Shown piece by piece: positions 7,249 through 14,657 of a DNA stretch of 39,076 nt. The first letter of the stretch is position 1, and each line of letters starts with the position of its first letter. A program made the position numbers and the translations under genes. The notes under the pieces are model-generated. The model was not told the origin of the DNA, did no database searches, and was given only the letters and a program-made list of their open reading frames with translations. This stretch comes from JAVJSD01 sp040219575 (GTDB taxonomy: Bacteria > Planctomycetota > Planctomycetia > Pirellulales > Pirellulaceae): positions 1-39,076 of the forward strand of contig JAVJSD010000029.1 of NCBI GenBank assembly GCA_040219575.1. The letters are read 5' to 3'.

Positions 7249-9056
7249 GCGAAGAGCGCGACGCGCCGCGGCGCAGCGTCCGCGGGGTGCTGGCCGAGGC
7301 GGGCCGGCCGGAGGTCGTGAGCGTCGACCTGGCGCTCACGGCCGAGAGTTTCGCCACCGGCTGGCAAACGGCGATCACCCGGTCGCCCAAGATCAGCGTC
7401 GAGTCGTCCGACGTGACCCTCCCCCCGCCGCGATCGTTCGCCGTCGGCGTCGCCGGCGCTCCCATCCGGACGTTCGGCTTCACGTTTCCCGAAGCGGCGC
7501 TGCAAAGCGCGATTCCCGCGCAAGAGGGAACATCGCCGTTCCAGCATCTTCCGGCGTCGAAACCACTCGCTGCAAACACAGCAGACGGCAAGCCGCGCCG
7601 CGCCACCCGCATCAAGCCGCCCGGCGACATCATCAAGCTGGAAGACCGGCTGTACTACCTCTTGCAGCCGCCGCTCGAATCGCTGGTTGCCTCGGGCGAA
7701 ATGCGTTTCCCTTTCGAGCCGTTTCCGTATCAGTACCAGGGAATCGCGTTCTTGTACGCGCGGTACTCGGCGGTGTTGGCCGACGAGATGGGATTGGGGA
7801 AAACGATGCAAGCCATCAGCACCATCCGACTGCTGCTGCGCAGCGGCGAGGTGCGGCGGGTGCTGCTGATCTGCCCCAAGCCGCTGGTCACCAACTGGCG
7901 GCGCGAGTTCAACCTTTGGGCGCCGGAGATTCCGCTGGCGATTGTCGAAGGCGACCAGAACCGCCGGCATTGGCAATGGACCAACGAGGCCGCGCCGGTG
8001 AAGATCGCCAACTACGAACTGCTGCTGCGCGATCAAGAGCTGTTCGGAGACGATGGCCAGCGGTTCGACCTGGTCGTGCTCGACGAGGCGCAGCGGATCA
8101 AGAACCGCAGCAGCAGCACCAGCAAAGTGGTGCGGTCGATCGCCCGCACGCGCGGTTGGGCGCTGACCGGCACCCCGATCGAGAACAGCCCGGAGGACCT
8201 GGTCGGCATCTTCGAGTTTCTCTCGCCGGGCTTCCTGGCCGCGACAATGAAACCGCGGCGGATGGGGCAGGCGGCGGGCGACCACATCCTGCGACGCACC
8301 AAAGACGCGGTGCTGGAAGACCTGCCGCCGAAGATCATCCGCGACGCGGAACTCTCGCTTTCGCCGCAGCAATACGACACCTATCGCTCGGCCGAGGACG
8401 AGGGCGTGATCCGGCTCAGCGAGATGGGGGCCGAGATCTCCATCCAACACGTGTTCGAATTGGTGCTGCGGCTGAAGCAGATCTGCAACTTCGACCCGGC
8501 CACCGGCGCCAGCAGCAAGTTGGAGCGGATGGAGGCCGACCTGGAGGAAGTGGCGGCCAGCGGACAGAAGGCGATTGTATTCAGTCAATGGGTTGAAACG
8601 CTCGACCGCATCAAGAAGCGATTGGGGCGGTTCGGGCCGCTCGAGTATCACGGCCGCATTCCGTCGCGCAGGCGCGATCAGGTCATCGACGAGTTTAAGA
8701 GCAATCCCGACAAGCACGTGCTGCTGATGAGCTACGGGGCCGGCAGCGTGGGGCTGAACCTGCAGTTTTGCGGCTACGTGTTCTTGTTCGATCGCTGGTG
8801 GAACCCGGCGGTCGAGGACCAGGCGATCAACCGGGCCCACCGCATCGGCGCCTCGGGGCCGGTGGTGGTGACGCGGATGCTCACCCTCGACACGATCGAG
8901 GAGCGGATCAATCAGATCCTGGAAGAGAAACGCGAACTGTTCGCCGCCATCTTCTCACACGCGGCGGCGCCGTCCTCGGCCGGGCTGTCGCAGGACGAGA
9001 TCTTCGGGCTGTTCAACTTGCGGACGCCGAAGGGACCGGTACGGGCCGCCGCCTGA
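7245..9056 (+). CDS. SNF2-family (DEAD/DEAH-like) ATPase/translocase
   Basis: 603 aa superfamily 2 SNF2-type ATPase. RecA-like domain 1: motif I DEMGLGKT at residues 180-187 (K186 binds ATP phosphates), motif II DEAQ at 280-283, motif III LTGTPIEN at 307-314. Domain 2: IVFSQW near 444, GSVGLNL near 500, and motif VI QAINRAHRIG at 526-535 with the arginine fingers. Residues 1-150 form an extra N-terminal region with no recognised domain. Bacterial SNF2 proteins translocate on double-stranded DNA and are found in repair, restriction and phage-defence systems as well as RapA-like transcription recycling. This one lacks the RapA flanking domains. It is coupled to the preceding 203-aa gene; the pair is followed by two BIMEs. 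Confidence 0.92.
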   Translation: MSEERDAPRRSVRGVLAEAGRPEVVSVDLALTAESFATGWQTAITRSPKISVESSDVTLPPPRSFAVGVAGAPIRTFGFTFPEAALQSAIPAQEGTSPFQHLPASKPLAANTADGKPRRATRIKPPGDIIKLEDRLYYLLQPPLESLVASGEMRFPFEPFPYQYQGIAFLYARYSAVLADEMGLGKTMQAISTIRLLLRSGEVRRVLLICPKPLVTNWRREFNLWAPEIPLAIVEGDQNRRHWQWTNEAAPVKIANYELLLRDQELFGDDGQRFDLVVLDEAQRIKNRSSSTSKVVRSIARTRGWALTGTPIENSPEDLVGIFEFLSPGFLAATMKPRRMGQAAGDHILRRTKDAVLEDLPPKIIRDAELSLSPQQYDTYRSAEDEGVIRLSEMGAEISIQHVFELVLRLKQICNFDPATGASSKLERMEADLEEVAASGQKAIVFSQWVETLDRIKKRLGRFGPLEYHGRIPSRRRDQVIDEFKSNPDKHVLLMSYGAGSVGLNLQFCGYVFLFDRWWNPAVEDQAINRAHRIGASGPVVVTRMLTLDTIEERINQILEEKRELFAAIFSHAAAPSSAGLSQDEIFGLFNLRTPKGPVRAAA

Positions 9057-9137
9057 CGCCGTTTCGTAGCATGGCCGCCCTCGGCCGTAAGTCTTTCGCG
9101 CCCGATGAACCAGGCTTTGTGACGGCTTGATCTTCGA

Positions 9138-9220
9138 GTAGCTGAACTCGTGAGAGTTCAGGAATTCGTGACGACGTCTGAGCTTCCAGAAGTCTCACGA
9201 CGTCTCACGACTTCTGTTAC
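9138..9220. repeat. GTAG-hairpin BIME, diverged copy with expanded loop
   Basis: The left arm is GTAG followed by CTGAACTC-GTGA-GAGTTCAG (8-bp stem, 4-nt loop). The right arm is CAGAAGTC ... GACTTCTG then TTAC; its loop is enlarged by a 10-nt duplication (TCACGACGTC repeated). Stem bases differ from the other copies but remain paired. It lies between the convergent ends of the SNF2 and ceramidase-like genes, 27 bp before another copy. Confidence 0.75.
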
Positions 9221-9246
9221 ACCCACTCTTAGCTGTCACGCTGCAC

Positions 9247-9368
9247 TAGGCTTCGTCCGGAAGCTGCGTAGCGGAAGTCGTGAGACTTCCGACGGCATGG
9301 AGAATGAGGAACTCTCACGAGTTCCGCTACAAATGAATCGCCCGGTTGGCGTTTCCAGACGGAGCCAA
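9247..9368. repeat. GTAG-hairpin BIME in a MITE-like unit, copy B
   Basis: Core 9268-9330 runs GTAG to CTAC. The left hairpin is CGGAAGTC-GTGA-GACTTCCG and the right hairpin GGAACTC-TCAC-GAGTTCC. The core is enclosed by terminal inverted repeats: TAGGCTTCGTCCGGAAGC at 9247-9264 and GTTTCCAGACGGAGCCAA at 9351-9368. It lies just beyond the stop codon of the minus-strand ceramidase-like gene. No target-site duplication is obvious. The 9057-9375 gap holds only these two repeats. Confidence 0.85.
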
Positions 9369-9375
9369 ACGCCGC

Positions 9376-10761
9376 TCATTGTCCGCGCAGGGCTTCGCCG
9401 ATGCCGCGGAGCAGTTCCTTCTCCGCGCCGGCCGCCACCCAGCAGTAGCCGTGTTCTTCGACAAATCCTTCGCCGCGCGTCTTGGCGGTCGGAAAGTAGC
9501 CGGGGGCGCACTCCCCGTAGGCGGGCGTCATCACTATCGCGTCCGGCTCCATCTGCTGCGCGGCGAGTTGGAAGCCGACAAACGCCTCGGCAGGCAACAG
9601 CAGCAACTTGGCCGCGCCAAAGTCGACGGCGGGCAGATCGACCCGTTGTCCCGCGGCGCAGCGGCGATGCCAACTCAGTCCCAGCGCCGCCTGGCTCCGC
9701 GTCTTGCCGGGCAGCTTCTCGTTTTCGAGCGTGCTCTGTAGGGATTCCAGCGACAAGTTCCCCTGGCTCTCCGGCTCGAAAGTCATCGGCACGTTGCGGA
9801 AGGCGACGCGCTCGAGCGGCCGCCGTTCGAGGCTCTCCCAGGCTCGACGCATGCCGTCGTGCAGGTGCTCGGCCAGCGCCTGCCGGCCCGCCGCGCCGCC
9901 GTCGTTGTACTTCGCCGCCACCACGTCGCCGGCGCAGCCGGAGAGGTAGATCTGCATCACCTCGGGCGTCTCCCGCTGCCGCATCTCGCGGGCCATGCCG
10001 GGAAAGTCGTAGGAGACCTCACCGCCTCCGTAGTAGCTCATCGGATGCACGGCGTAGCAGCTGACGGCGGCCAGCGGTTGCTCGCCGTCGTAAAAGGCGA
10101 GGGTCTTCACCAGCGGATCGATCTCGCCGTCGGCGGCGAAGCGGATCTGCGGATCGCGGGCGGCGCTGTAGCGATTGAAACGCGGCGGCTGTCCCTTGAG
10201 TTGCACGCGGCGATTGCAGGCCACACGCTCAACTTTCGCCTGCCCGGCGCCGAAGTGCGTCACCGGCCGTGCTGTCGCAAGCGACTTCTTGAGCGCCGCG
10301 GCGGAGCGTTCCACGCAATCGTTGTGAAAGGCGACATCGAACATCTCGCCCTCGAGTCCGACCTCGTCGAGCAGCTTTTGAGCGGTGAGATCGGCGTAGG
10401 GGGCGTCGTGCTGATGGACGCACGAGAGCAACACCCGCTCGCGCGTCGTGCCGGCGGCGCGGGCCAGCGCGTCGCGCCAGGCGTCGTACGAGTCGTTGCG
10501 CAACTCGCACCAATCGAGTCCCGCGATCACCAGCGGCTGCCCCGCGCCGGTGAGACAAACGCCCTTGATGGTCAAGCGGTCCTTGATGGTCTTGGCCGGT
10601 TGCCGCCAGCCGGCGATCAGCGGATGCCCCAGCGGCGGCGTGACGTCGGCGGAAAACGTGCTGAGGCGATATCGGGGTGGGGCCGCGTCGGCGGCCTCGG
10701 CCGAGAGAGCGCCAAGGCCGGCCAGCGCTGCCAGAGATTTCAACGCGTCGCGTCGTTGCAT
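9376..10761 (-). CDS. Secreted neutral/alkaline ceramidase-like protein
   Basis: 461 aa from the ATG at 10761 (MQRRDALKSLAALAGLG...). The N-terminus has an RR-containing, Tat-like signal followed by an alanine-rich hydrophobic stretch and a likely cleavage site near ADAAPP. The mature part starts with FSADVTPPLGHPLIAG, the typical opening of the neutral/alkaline non-lysosomal ceramidase N-terminal domain (PF04734), and contains LLSCVHQHDAPY, matching the zinc-binding H-x-H region. Many planctomycete members act outside the cytoplasm, and few have a known substrate, so amide hydrolysis of lipids is only a family-based guess. A start 10 codons earlier is possible. The 3' end abuts a BIME. Confidence 0.78.
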   Translation of the reverse strand: MQRRDALKSLAALAGLGALSAEAADAAPPRYRLSTFSADVTPPLGHPLIAGWRQPAKTIKDRLTIKGVCLTGAGQPLVIAGLDWCELRNDSYDAWRDALARAAGTTRERVLLSCVHQHDAPYADLTAQKLLDEVGLEGEMFDVAFHNDCVERSAAALKKSLATARPVTHFGAGQAKVERVACNRRVQLKGQPPRFNRYSAARDPQIRFAADGEIDPLVKTLAFYDGEQPLAAVSCYAVHPMSYYGGGEVSYDFPGMAREMRQRETPEVMQIYLSGCAGDVVAAKYNDGGAAGRQALAEHLHDGMRRAWESLERRPLERVAFRNVPMTFEPESQGNLSLESLQSTLENEKLPGKTRSQAALGLSWHRRCAAGQRVDLPAVDFGAAKLLLLPAEAFVGFQLAAQQMEPDAIVMTPAYGECAPGYFPTAKTRGEGFVEEHGYCWVAAGAEKELLRGIGEALRGQ

Positions 10762-10891
10762 CGGGTCACCAGTGGCGGTTTCGGTGGGCATTCGTCAAAG
10801 CGATCGCCCATTCTAGCGCGCCGCCCGACGATAAGCGACTTCTTCTGCAGCGCCGATGTCGATCACGTCAAACGGTCGATCGCAGACTCTC

Positions 10892-10944
10892 CCTTGCTGG
10901 CGCAACGGGCTCGGGCATGCAGCGAGCCCGTTGCGCCAGCAAGG
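10892..10944. repeat. Perfect 22-bp inverted repeat with 9-nt loop
   Basis: Bases 10892-10913 pair without mismatch with 10923-10944; the loop is GGCATGCAG. The stem has CCTTGCTGG at its foot and GGGCTCG at its top. No T-run follows on either strand, so it is not a standard intrinsic terminator. Position: downstream of the DinB gene and upstream of the ceramidase-like gene (both minus). A perfectly conserved long palindrome usually means a recently placed palindromic repeat or a transcript processing/stability structure. Confidence 0.85.
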
Positions 10945-10983
10945 AAGTCCGCATCGGTCTGCGTCCAAAACGTGAATTGCCGA

Positions 10984-11031
10984 TACAAGCACGACGCGCA
11001 AGCGAGTGAATTGCGGGCTCGTATGCTTGTC
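10984..11031. repeat. Palindromic intergenic repeat with ACAAGCA ends
   Basis: ACAAGCA at 10985-10991 is complementary to TGCTTGT at 11024-11030. Between them is a GC-rich stretch including CGACGCGCAAGCGAGTGAA. From memory, DNA of this kind (translating as KHDAQASE) recurs between genes in planctomycete genomes; only one copy is in this window, so that is recollection, not observation. It sits directly after the DinB stop codon. Confidence 0.5.
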
Positions 11032-11045
11032 CCAACAACACAAGA

Positions 11046-11537
11046 TTAGGACGTTGCCGCCTTGTACAGGTTCAACGTGAGGTGCGCCTGGCCCTGATGA
11101 TGGGCCTCGTGCCAACTGAGGATGTGCAGCACGTTGTGCAACGTCAGGCCGCGTTGCTTGAGTGCTTCGGGAATGAAGCCCAGGTCGGACTCGCCGAATT
11201 TCGACAGCGTATCGCGCACGTGCTCGCGGCCGTCGGCCAACACCCGGCGGATTTGATCCGGCGTGGGGACGTCGTCGTCGGGCGTGCTGCCGCCGCGAAA
11301 CCGCGGCCACAACTCCGTGAAGCTGCCAGGCTTCTCCGGCGCGAGCCGCTCCGTGGCGAAGATCTCCTCCGTCACACCGATGTGCATCAACTGCCAGCCG
11401 ATATGAGCCCTCCCGTCACCCGGCCGCCAACCGAGCGCGGCTTGTGGATCGGCTTGCTTCTCGACTTCCTCGAGCAGGGCCAGCGTGCGGCCGCGGTTGA
11501 ACTCGTAGTTTTCCTGCATGACGTCGAAGATCGACAT
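11046..11537 (-). CDS. DinB superfamily protein
   Basis: 163 aa four-helix-bundle protein of the DinB/YfiT-like superfamily. Candidate metal-binding histidines are H52 (QLMHIGVTEE) and the C-terminal cluster H143-E-A-H146-H147-Q-G-Q, which match the family's conserved His triad. Characterised relatives bind divalent metal and include mycothiol- and bacillithiol-dependent S-transferases; the substrate of this one cannot be read from sequence. Length is standard. The start MSIFDVMQENY is the usual family opening. Same strand as the thioredoxin gene, but separated by a 224-bp gap with a BIME. Confidence 0.85.
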   Translation of the reverse strand: MSIFDVMQENYEFNRGRTLALLEEVEKQADPQAALGWRPGDGRAHIGWQLMHIGVTEEIFATERLAPEKPGSFTELWPRFRGGSTPDDDVPTPDQIRRVLADGREHVRDTLSKFGESDLGFIPEALKQRGLTLHNVLHILSWHEAHHQGQAHLTLNLYKAATS

Positions 11538-11599
11538 GGGGATGCGTTCCTGGTGCGGGGTTACGTTGCGGGATGAACGGGGGATTGCATGATGTTTCC

Positions 11600-11663
11600 G
11601 TAGCGAAACTTGTCAGAGTTCCGAGAAAGCACGCGATGTCGGAAGTCTGGTGACTTCCGCTAC
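11600..11663. repeat. GTAG-hairpin BIME, mixed-arm copy
   Basis: GTAG at 11600-11603 opens a partly decayed left hairpin (CGAAACTT-GTCA-GAGTTCCG). The right arm CGGAAGTC-TGGT-GACTTCCG then CTAC is intact. It lies between thioredoxin (3' end at 11762) and DinB (start at 11537), both minus strand. Confidence 0.7.
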
Positions 11664-11761
11664 CAGATGCCATCCAACGTTTGGATGGCCCGTCCGCGTG
11701 CGGTGTGCGTCTGAGTTTTCGCGCGCGGGGGCGGACATGTCGAGCCCCCGCGGCAATGCAA

Positions 11762-12073
11762 TTAACCGGCGAGCCAGCCCGCGATTTGCTCTTTGCCCGC
11801 AAGGCCTTGATGCACCCGGGCCACTTGTCCCTGATGGAATACGAGCAAGGTGGGAATGGCGCTGACGCCGTACTTGGTGGCGAGCTGCGGGCTGTCGTCG
11901 ATGTTGACCTTCACGACTTTCGCGCCGGCGTTTTCGCTGGCGACCTCGTTCAGGACCGGCGCCAGGGCGCGGCACGGTCCGCACCAGTCGGCGTAGAAAT
12001 CAACGACGACGGGCACCGGCGATTGAAGGACTTCGCGGTCGAAATCCTGTTGGCTGACGTGGTGAACAGTCAT
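11762..12073 (-). CDS. trxA: Thioredoxin
   Basis: 103 aa, standard thioredoxin length. Active site WCGPC within FYADWCGPCRALAPVL, and the conserved cis-proline region SAIPTLLVF. It reduces protein disulfides in the cytoplasm using thioredoxin reductase, which is not in the window. The ATG at 12073 has a good Shine-Dalgarno (AGGAG, 7 nt upstream) and gives the normal N-terminus MTVHHVSQQDF; the longer frame adds 26 non-homologous codons. The gene is downstream of the LysM gene on the same strand, 136 bp away, with a hairpin between them. Confidence 0.93.
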   Translation of the reverse strand: MTVHHVSQQDFDREVLQSPVPVVVDFYADWCGPCRALAPVLNEVASENAGAKVVKVNIDDSPQLATKYGVSAIPTLLVFHQGQVARVHQGLAGKEQIAGWLAG

Positions 12074-12138
12074 GGGAAGCTCCTGGCTGGCAAGAATGAG
12101 CGATGGAGAATCGCGACTTGGGCGGGTTGCGGCGACCG

Positions 12139-12174
12139 CGTCGGCCGCCAATGCACGATTCGATGCGGCCGACG
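12139..12174 (-). promoter_or_regulatory. 10-bp inverted repeat between LysM and trx genes
   Basis: CGTCGGCCGC at 12139-12148 pairs exactly with GCGGCCGACG at 12165-12174, with a 16-nt loop. No U-tract follows in the minus direction. It could be a transcript-stabilising hairpin or a factor-dependent terminator after the LysM gene. Confidence 0.35.
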
Positions 12175-12209
12175 GCAGCGAGGTTACAGAAGGCGGGCCT
12201 TCTCGCCGT

Positions 12210-13217
12210 TCACTGCACCGCGAGGGGAGCGAGCGCGGGATAGAGCTGCCGCAACTCCGCCGCCGATGGAACAGCGACCCGGGCGCCGATCGGCAGCCGA
12301 TCCGGCCGGCGAAACCGATCCCGGTTGTGATGGTACAGCGCTTTGTAGAAGTCGCCCGTGCCGTACACTCGGACCGAGATCGTCCAGAACGTGTCGTCGG
12401 GCGCGACGATCACCGAATCCTCCGACGCGGAAGCTTCCTGCTGGCTGGGGGGCGGGGCCGATACAGGCGGATACGCCGAGGGGGCTTCCAGACGCGTCGG
12501 CGGCCGGTCTTCCACGACGGGCTCCCTGTGCGTCGGCGCCAGCTGTTTGCGCTCCTCTCTTCGCTCGTCTTCGGCGAACGGCGTCACGCGGCGATGCAGG
12601 ACGCCCGACGCGACGCGATGCGCGTCGGCCGCCTCGGTTTCGCTGCTCGTCGGCGGTCGCTCCACCGGCATTTCGAATTCGTTCCCTGTCGGCGACAGGG
12701 GCTGTGGCTCTCGCACCGGGTAGGACGTGGGCGTCGTGGTCAGCGGCTGGGCCGGGAGTGACTCGTCGAATTGGCGCGGCGGTTCGAGCGGCGCGGTGGT
12801 GGATTCATACGGCGAGGGAAGTGAGGCGATGCGGGGATCGCCGACGGGCGCCGAAGCCGGTGCGACGCGCGGTGTGTAGCCGCCTTGGCCGCTTTGCGAC
12901 GGTTCCCGAAAGTCGGCCTGCGAGGCGCGGGGCTTCCAGGGCGAAGACGCTGGAGAGCTCGTGTCCGCCGGCGAAACCGATGGAATCGGGGCGGCGCGGT
13001 CGGACCTGCTTCGGCCAGCGAATGTGTCCACGGGGGCGGTTGGTTTCGGCCACTTCCGGCCGAACTCCGGCGTGGAGGAGTCGCCCGCCTCGGAGAACAC
13101 TCCGAAACGCCAGCAGGCCACCGCCAGCAGGAAGGCCAGCGACAAGACGATGGCGGACAAGGCGAAGAGGGCCTCGCGGCCGAGTTGCTTGTCACGATCC
13201 GCGGAGGAGGTGTTCAT
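12210..13217 (-). CDS. Single-pass membrane protein with C-terminal LysM domain, in the ftsL position
   Basis: 335 aa. A short cytoplasmic N-terminus, a single hydrophobic helix at about residues 15-37 (ALFALSAIVLSLAFLLAVAC), a long Pro/Ser/Thr/Glu-rich linker (about 40-265) and a C-terminal LysM-like domain (about 268-322: VIVAPDDTFWTISVRVYG, DFYKALYHHNRD, LPIGARVAVP). The linker would span the periplasm and the LysM would contact peptidoglycan or another glycan. It follows rsmH by 134 bp on the same strand. In most bacteria that slot holds ftsL, also a short N-in single-pass protein, but there is no leucine-zipper periplasmic region here. A cell-envelope role is inferred from domain and position. 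Confidence 0.8.
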   Translation of the reverse strand: MNTSSADRDKQLGREALFALSAIVLSLAFLLAVACWRFGVFSEAGDSSTPEFGRKWPKPTAPVDTFAGRSRSDRAAPIPSVSPADTSSPASSPWKPRASQADFREPSQSGQGGYTPRVAPASAPVGDPRIASLPSPYESTTAPLEPPRQFDESLPAQPLTTTPTSYPVREPQPLSPTGNEFEMPVERPPTSSETEAADAHRVASGVLHRRVTPFAEDERREERKQLAPTHREPVVEDRPPTRLEAPSAYPPVSAPPPSQQEASASEDSVIVAPDDTFWTISVRVYGTGDFYKALYHHNRDRFRRPDRLPIGARVAVPSAAELRQLYPALAPLAVQ

Positions 13218-13351
13218 GCCGACATGCGATCCAGTGGCAGCGTGGGGACAGTGTCACGTCGTCGAGAATTTGACATCTCGACGACGACCTACGGCGCCGG
13301 CGCGGCGAAGTCGCGTCGGCGGTCCCCCCCAACTGCCAACTTCCCGCACGC

Positions 13352-14233
13352 TTACACGCGCTCGGCGACGCGCAGCTTGGCGCTGCGGGCGCGCGGGTTG
13401 TCGACAACTTCTTCGTCGGTAGGTCGAATCGGCTTTTTCGTCAGATTTCTTAAGCGAGAATCGCCACGAAAGGCCACTTTCACCGGGCGGTCCTCCAGAG
13501 AGTGAAAGCTGATGATCGCCAATCGCCCTCCCACCGCCAGGCAATCCGGTAAACGGCGCAGCGCGATTTCCAGCGATTTCAGTTCGTCGTTCACCGCGAT
13601 CCGCAGCGCCTGAAACGTGCGCGTGGCCGGATCGATGCGTTCGTGGCGCGAACGGGGAACACATCGACGCACGATCTGGGCAAGCTGGGAGGAAGTGCGA
13701 ATCGGGTCGCGACGGCGTAGTTCCACCAGCTTACGGGCGATACGGCGGCTATAGCGTTCTTCGCCGTAGTGGTAAATCAGGTCGGCCAGGTGCTCCGCGC
13801 TGAGGCGTTCGACCAGCTTCGACGCGGGCTCTCCCTTCAGCGGGTTAAATCGCAGATCGAGCGGCCCGTCGCTGTCGAAACTGAAACCACGATCGCGATC
13901 GGCGAGTTGATCACTGGAAAGCCCCAGGTCGAGCACGATGCCGCGCACCGATGGCACGCCAAGGTCGGCCAGCACTTCCGGCAGGTCGCAGTAGTTCGCC
14001 ACGAACGGCTCGACGGGCAAGCCGGCCAGCCGCACTTCGGCGGCCTCCACCGCGGCGGGATCACGGTCGAGCGCGATCACACGGCCCTCGGGACCGACCT
14101 GCTCGGCCAATAGCCGCGCGTGGCCGCCGCCTCCCAGGGTGCCGTCGACCACGATGTCGCCGGGCCCGAGCGAGAGATGCTCGACGACTTCGGCCGGCAG
14201 GACGGGAATGTGCAGCGGTTGCGGATCGACCAT
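13352..14233 (-). CDS. rsmH: 16S rRNA (cytosine1402-N4)-methyltransferase RsmH (MraW)
   Basis: 293 aa. It methylates N4 of C1402 in 16S rRNA using SAM. Signatures: HIPVLPAEVVEHL at the N-terminus, DGTLGGGGHARLLAEQ (SAM-binding loop), IALDRDPAAV, GIVLDLGLSSDQL, RGFSFDSDGPLDLRF, TFQALRIAVNDEL and ISFHSLEDRPVK, all in the family order. The ATG at 14233 puts the HIPVL motif at the usual distance from the start; the frame continues open upstream but without similarity. In a dcw-type cluster it lies after mraZ, with an unusually long 424-bp spacer that contains a BIME, and before the LysM gene. Confidence 0.93.
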   Translation of the reverse strand: MVDPQPLHIPVLPAEVVEHLSLGPGDIVVDGTLGGGGHARLLAEQVGPEGRVIALDRDPAAVEAAEVRLAGLPVEPFVANYCDLPEVLADLGVPSVRGIVLDLGLSSDQLADRDRGFSFDSDGPLDLRFNPLKGEPASKLVERLSAEHLADLIYHYGEERYSRRIARKLVELRRRDPIRTSSQLAQIVRRCVPRSRHERIDPATRTFQALRIAVNDELKSLEIALRRLPDCLAVGGRLAIISFHSLEDRPVKVAFRGDSRLRNLTKKPIRPTDEEVVDNPRARSAKLRVAERV

Positions 14234-14657
14234 CGTGTGCGAGCTTTCCCGGTCGCTGGCACTCCCGCGGGCGACTCCGAAACGAGTTGTTAAAGGCAAG
14301 CGACCCTGGGCGAAATCCATTCGCCCAGAGTGGGTCGATGCCTGTGACGGCTCCCTGGAGGCAATCATAGCGGAGCCGCCACGGTTCGCAGCCGAAAGAG
14401 ATCCATTCTCTCGTACCCGCGAGACCGTCAGCATGTCAATCGGTGGCCGGTGACCGACATGCCCGGAATCGCGCAAGGCGAACTACGGACGGACAATCCT
14501 TAGCAGACGCGTGATCTCCGTGTGGCGAGGTCGGTCGAGTTTGACGGTGCGTACGTGATTCTGATTCTCGTAGCGGAAGTCGCCAGACTTCCGAACCTCT
14601 TGCAGACGGGGCCTCGGAAGTCTGGCGACTTCCGCAACGAGCAAATGCAGGCAACTT
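14234..14657. other. 424-bp spacer between mraZ and rsmH
   Basis: mraZ and rsmH are usually adjacent within tens of bases. Here the spacer holds one BIME (14567-14641) and no supported gene on either strand. It could contain a separate rsmH promoter, but I see no strong -35/-10 pair. Confidence 0.5.
14567..14641. repeat. GTAG-hairpin BIME, near-perfect copy inside the mraZ-rsmH junction
   Basis: The 27-nt arms 14567-14593 and 14615-14641 are complementary with one mismatch. Each arm also folds alone: CGGAAGTC-GCCA-GACTTCCG on the left and CGGAAGTC-TGGC-GACTTCCG on the right. The left foot is GTAG; the right foot (read on the minus strand) is GTTG. This is the loop-GCCA subtype and the least decayed copy in the window, which suggests recent arrival. 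Confidence 0.85.

Noticed and set aside
7068..8840. 590-codon open frame antisense to the SNF2 gene
   Set aside because: Mirror frame of a gene with complete SNF2 motifs; composition dominated by Arg/Gln/His/Val as expected for a shadow.
11681..13273. 530-codon open frame on the plus strand
   Set aside because: It lies antisense to trx and the LysM gene, is extremely Arg/Ala/Pro-rich and has no motif; a GC-driven shadow.
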